A stretch of DNA of 21,864 bases. Source: a virus. Location: positions 1 to 21,864 of IMG/VR virus record IMGVR_UViG_3300035701_000332. One strand, written 5' to 3'. The notes beneath the pieces were generated by a model. The model saw only the letters and a list, made by a program, of their open reading frames with translations, did not search any database and was not told where the DNA came from. Below are positions 21,804 through 21,864 of this stretch, in pieces; within the stretch, counting starts at the first letter, position 1; each line of letters begins with the position of its first letter. The position numbers and the translations under genes were made by a program.

Positions 21804-21864
21804 ATGGTAACAAAACCAAGACCTCAAACACAAAGAGAGTTTCTTAGTAAACTTATTACTCCAA
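21804..21864 (+). CDS. Start of a further late gene, cut by the window edge
   Basis: An ATG one base after the preceding stop opens a frame that runs to the window end. The visible residues read MVTKPRPQTQREFLSKLITP. Too little is present for a family call; spacing and strand suggest it continues the neck operon. Confidence 0.5.
   Translation, partial: MVTKPRPQTQREFLSKLITP

Overview
The window is a late (virion morphogenesis) block of a T4-like myovirus. Fourteen longer genes, three short ones missed by a length cut-off and two edge-truncated genes all lie on the + strand, packed end to end with overlaps or gaps that are mostly under 50 bases. Recognisable T4-type proteins are the large terminase (gp17), portal (gp20), prohead protease (gp21), scaffold (gp22), major capsid protein (gp23) and a gp13-like neck protein. 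The DNA is strongly AT-rich. Start codons almost never have a Shine-Dalgarno sequence and are preceded by A/T-rich stretches instead, as is typical of Bacteroidetes. The fibre proteins and a small membrane protein also resemble, from memory, proteins of Bacteroidetes phages. A Bacteroidetes host is therefore an inference and was not tested by a search.

Layout: (1) 1-471, the end of a gene with a four-cysteine, zinc-ribbon-like pattern. (2) 507-6145, three fibre or surface proteins. The first carries 32 uninterrupted tandem 17-residue repeats and shares its N-terminal motif with the second. (3) 6191-8514, four uncharacterised proteins (charged, coiled-coil or acidic; the last membrane-anchored), running by overlap into (4) the terminase at 8493-10097. 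(5) 10127-12073, portal. (6) 12088-14169, five small to medium genes of unknown function in the place where T4 keeps core genes 67/68. (7) 14202-16849, a 671-residue acidic protein followed by the prohead protease. (8) 16976-20026, scaffold and major capsid protein, closed by the only clear intrinsic terminator in the window. (9) 20131 to the end, neck proteins and the start of another gene. No stretch over 300 bases lacks a gene; the longest gaps are 126 bases (16850-16975) and 104 bases (20027-20130), both described.

A 10-base element, RATATTTATA, stands at seven intergenic junctions 6-23 bases before a start codon, with a variant before the scaffold gene. Its core TATTTATA matches the T4 late promoter TATAAATA at six of eight positions. 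It divides the window into plausible late transcription units: repeat fibre; small fibre plus 655-aa protein; four unknown genes plus terminase; portal; five small head-region genes; acidic protein plus protease; scaffold plus capsid; neck genes.

Working together: scaffold, portal and capsid protein would build the prohead, gp21 would mature it (a T4-like cleavage site is visible in the capsid protein), gp17 would fill it through the portal, the neck proteins would seal it, and the fibres would bind the host. Sheath and tube genes (18, 19), which lie between 17 and 20 in T4, are absent here.
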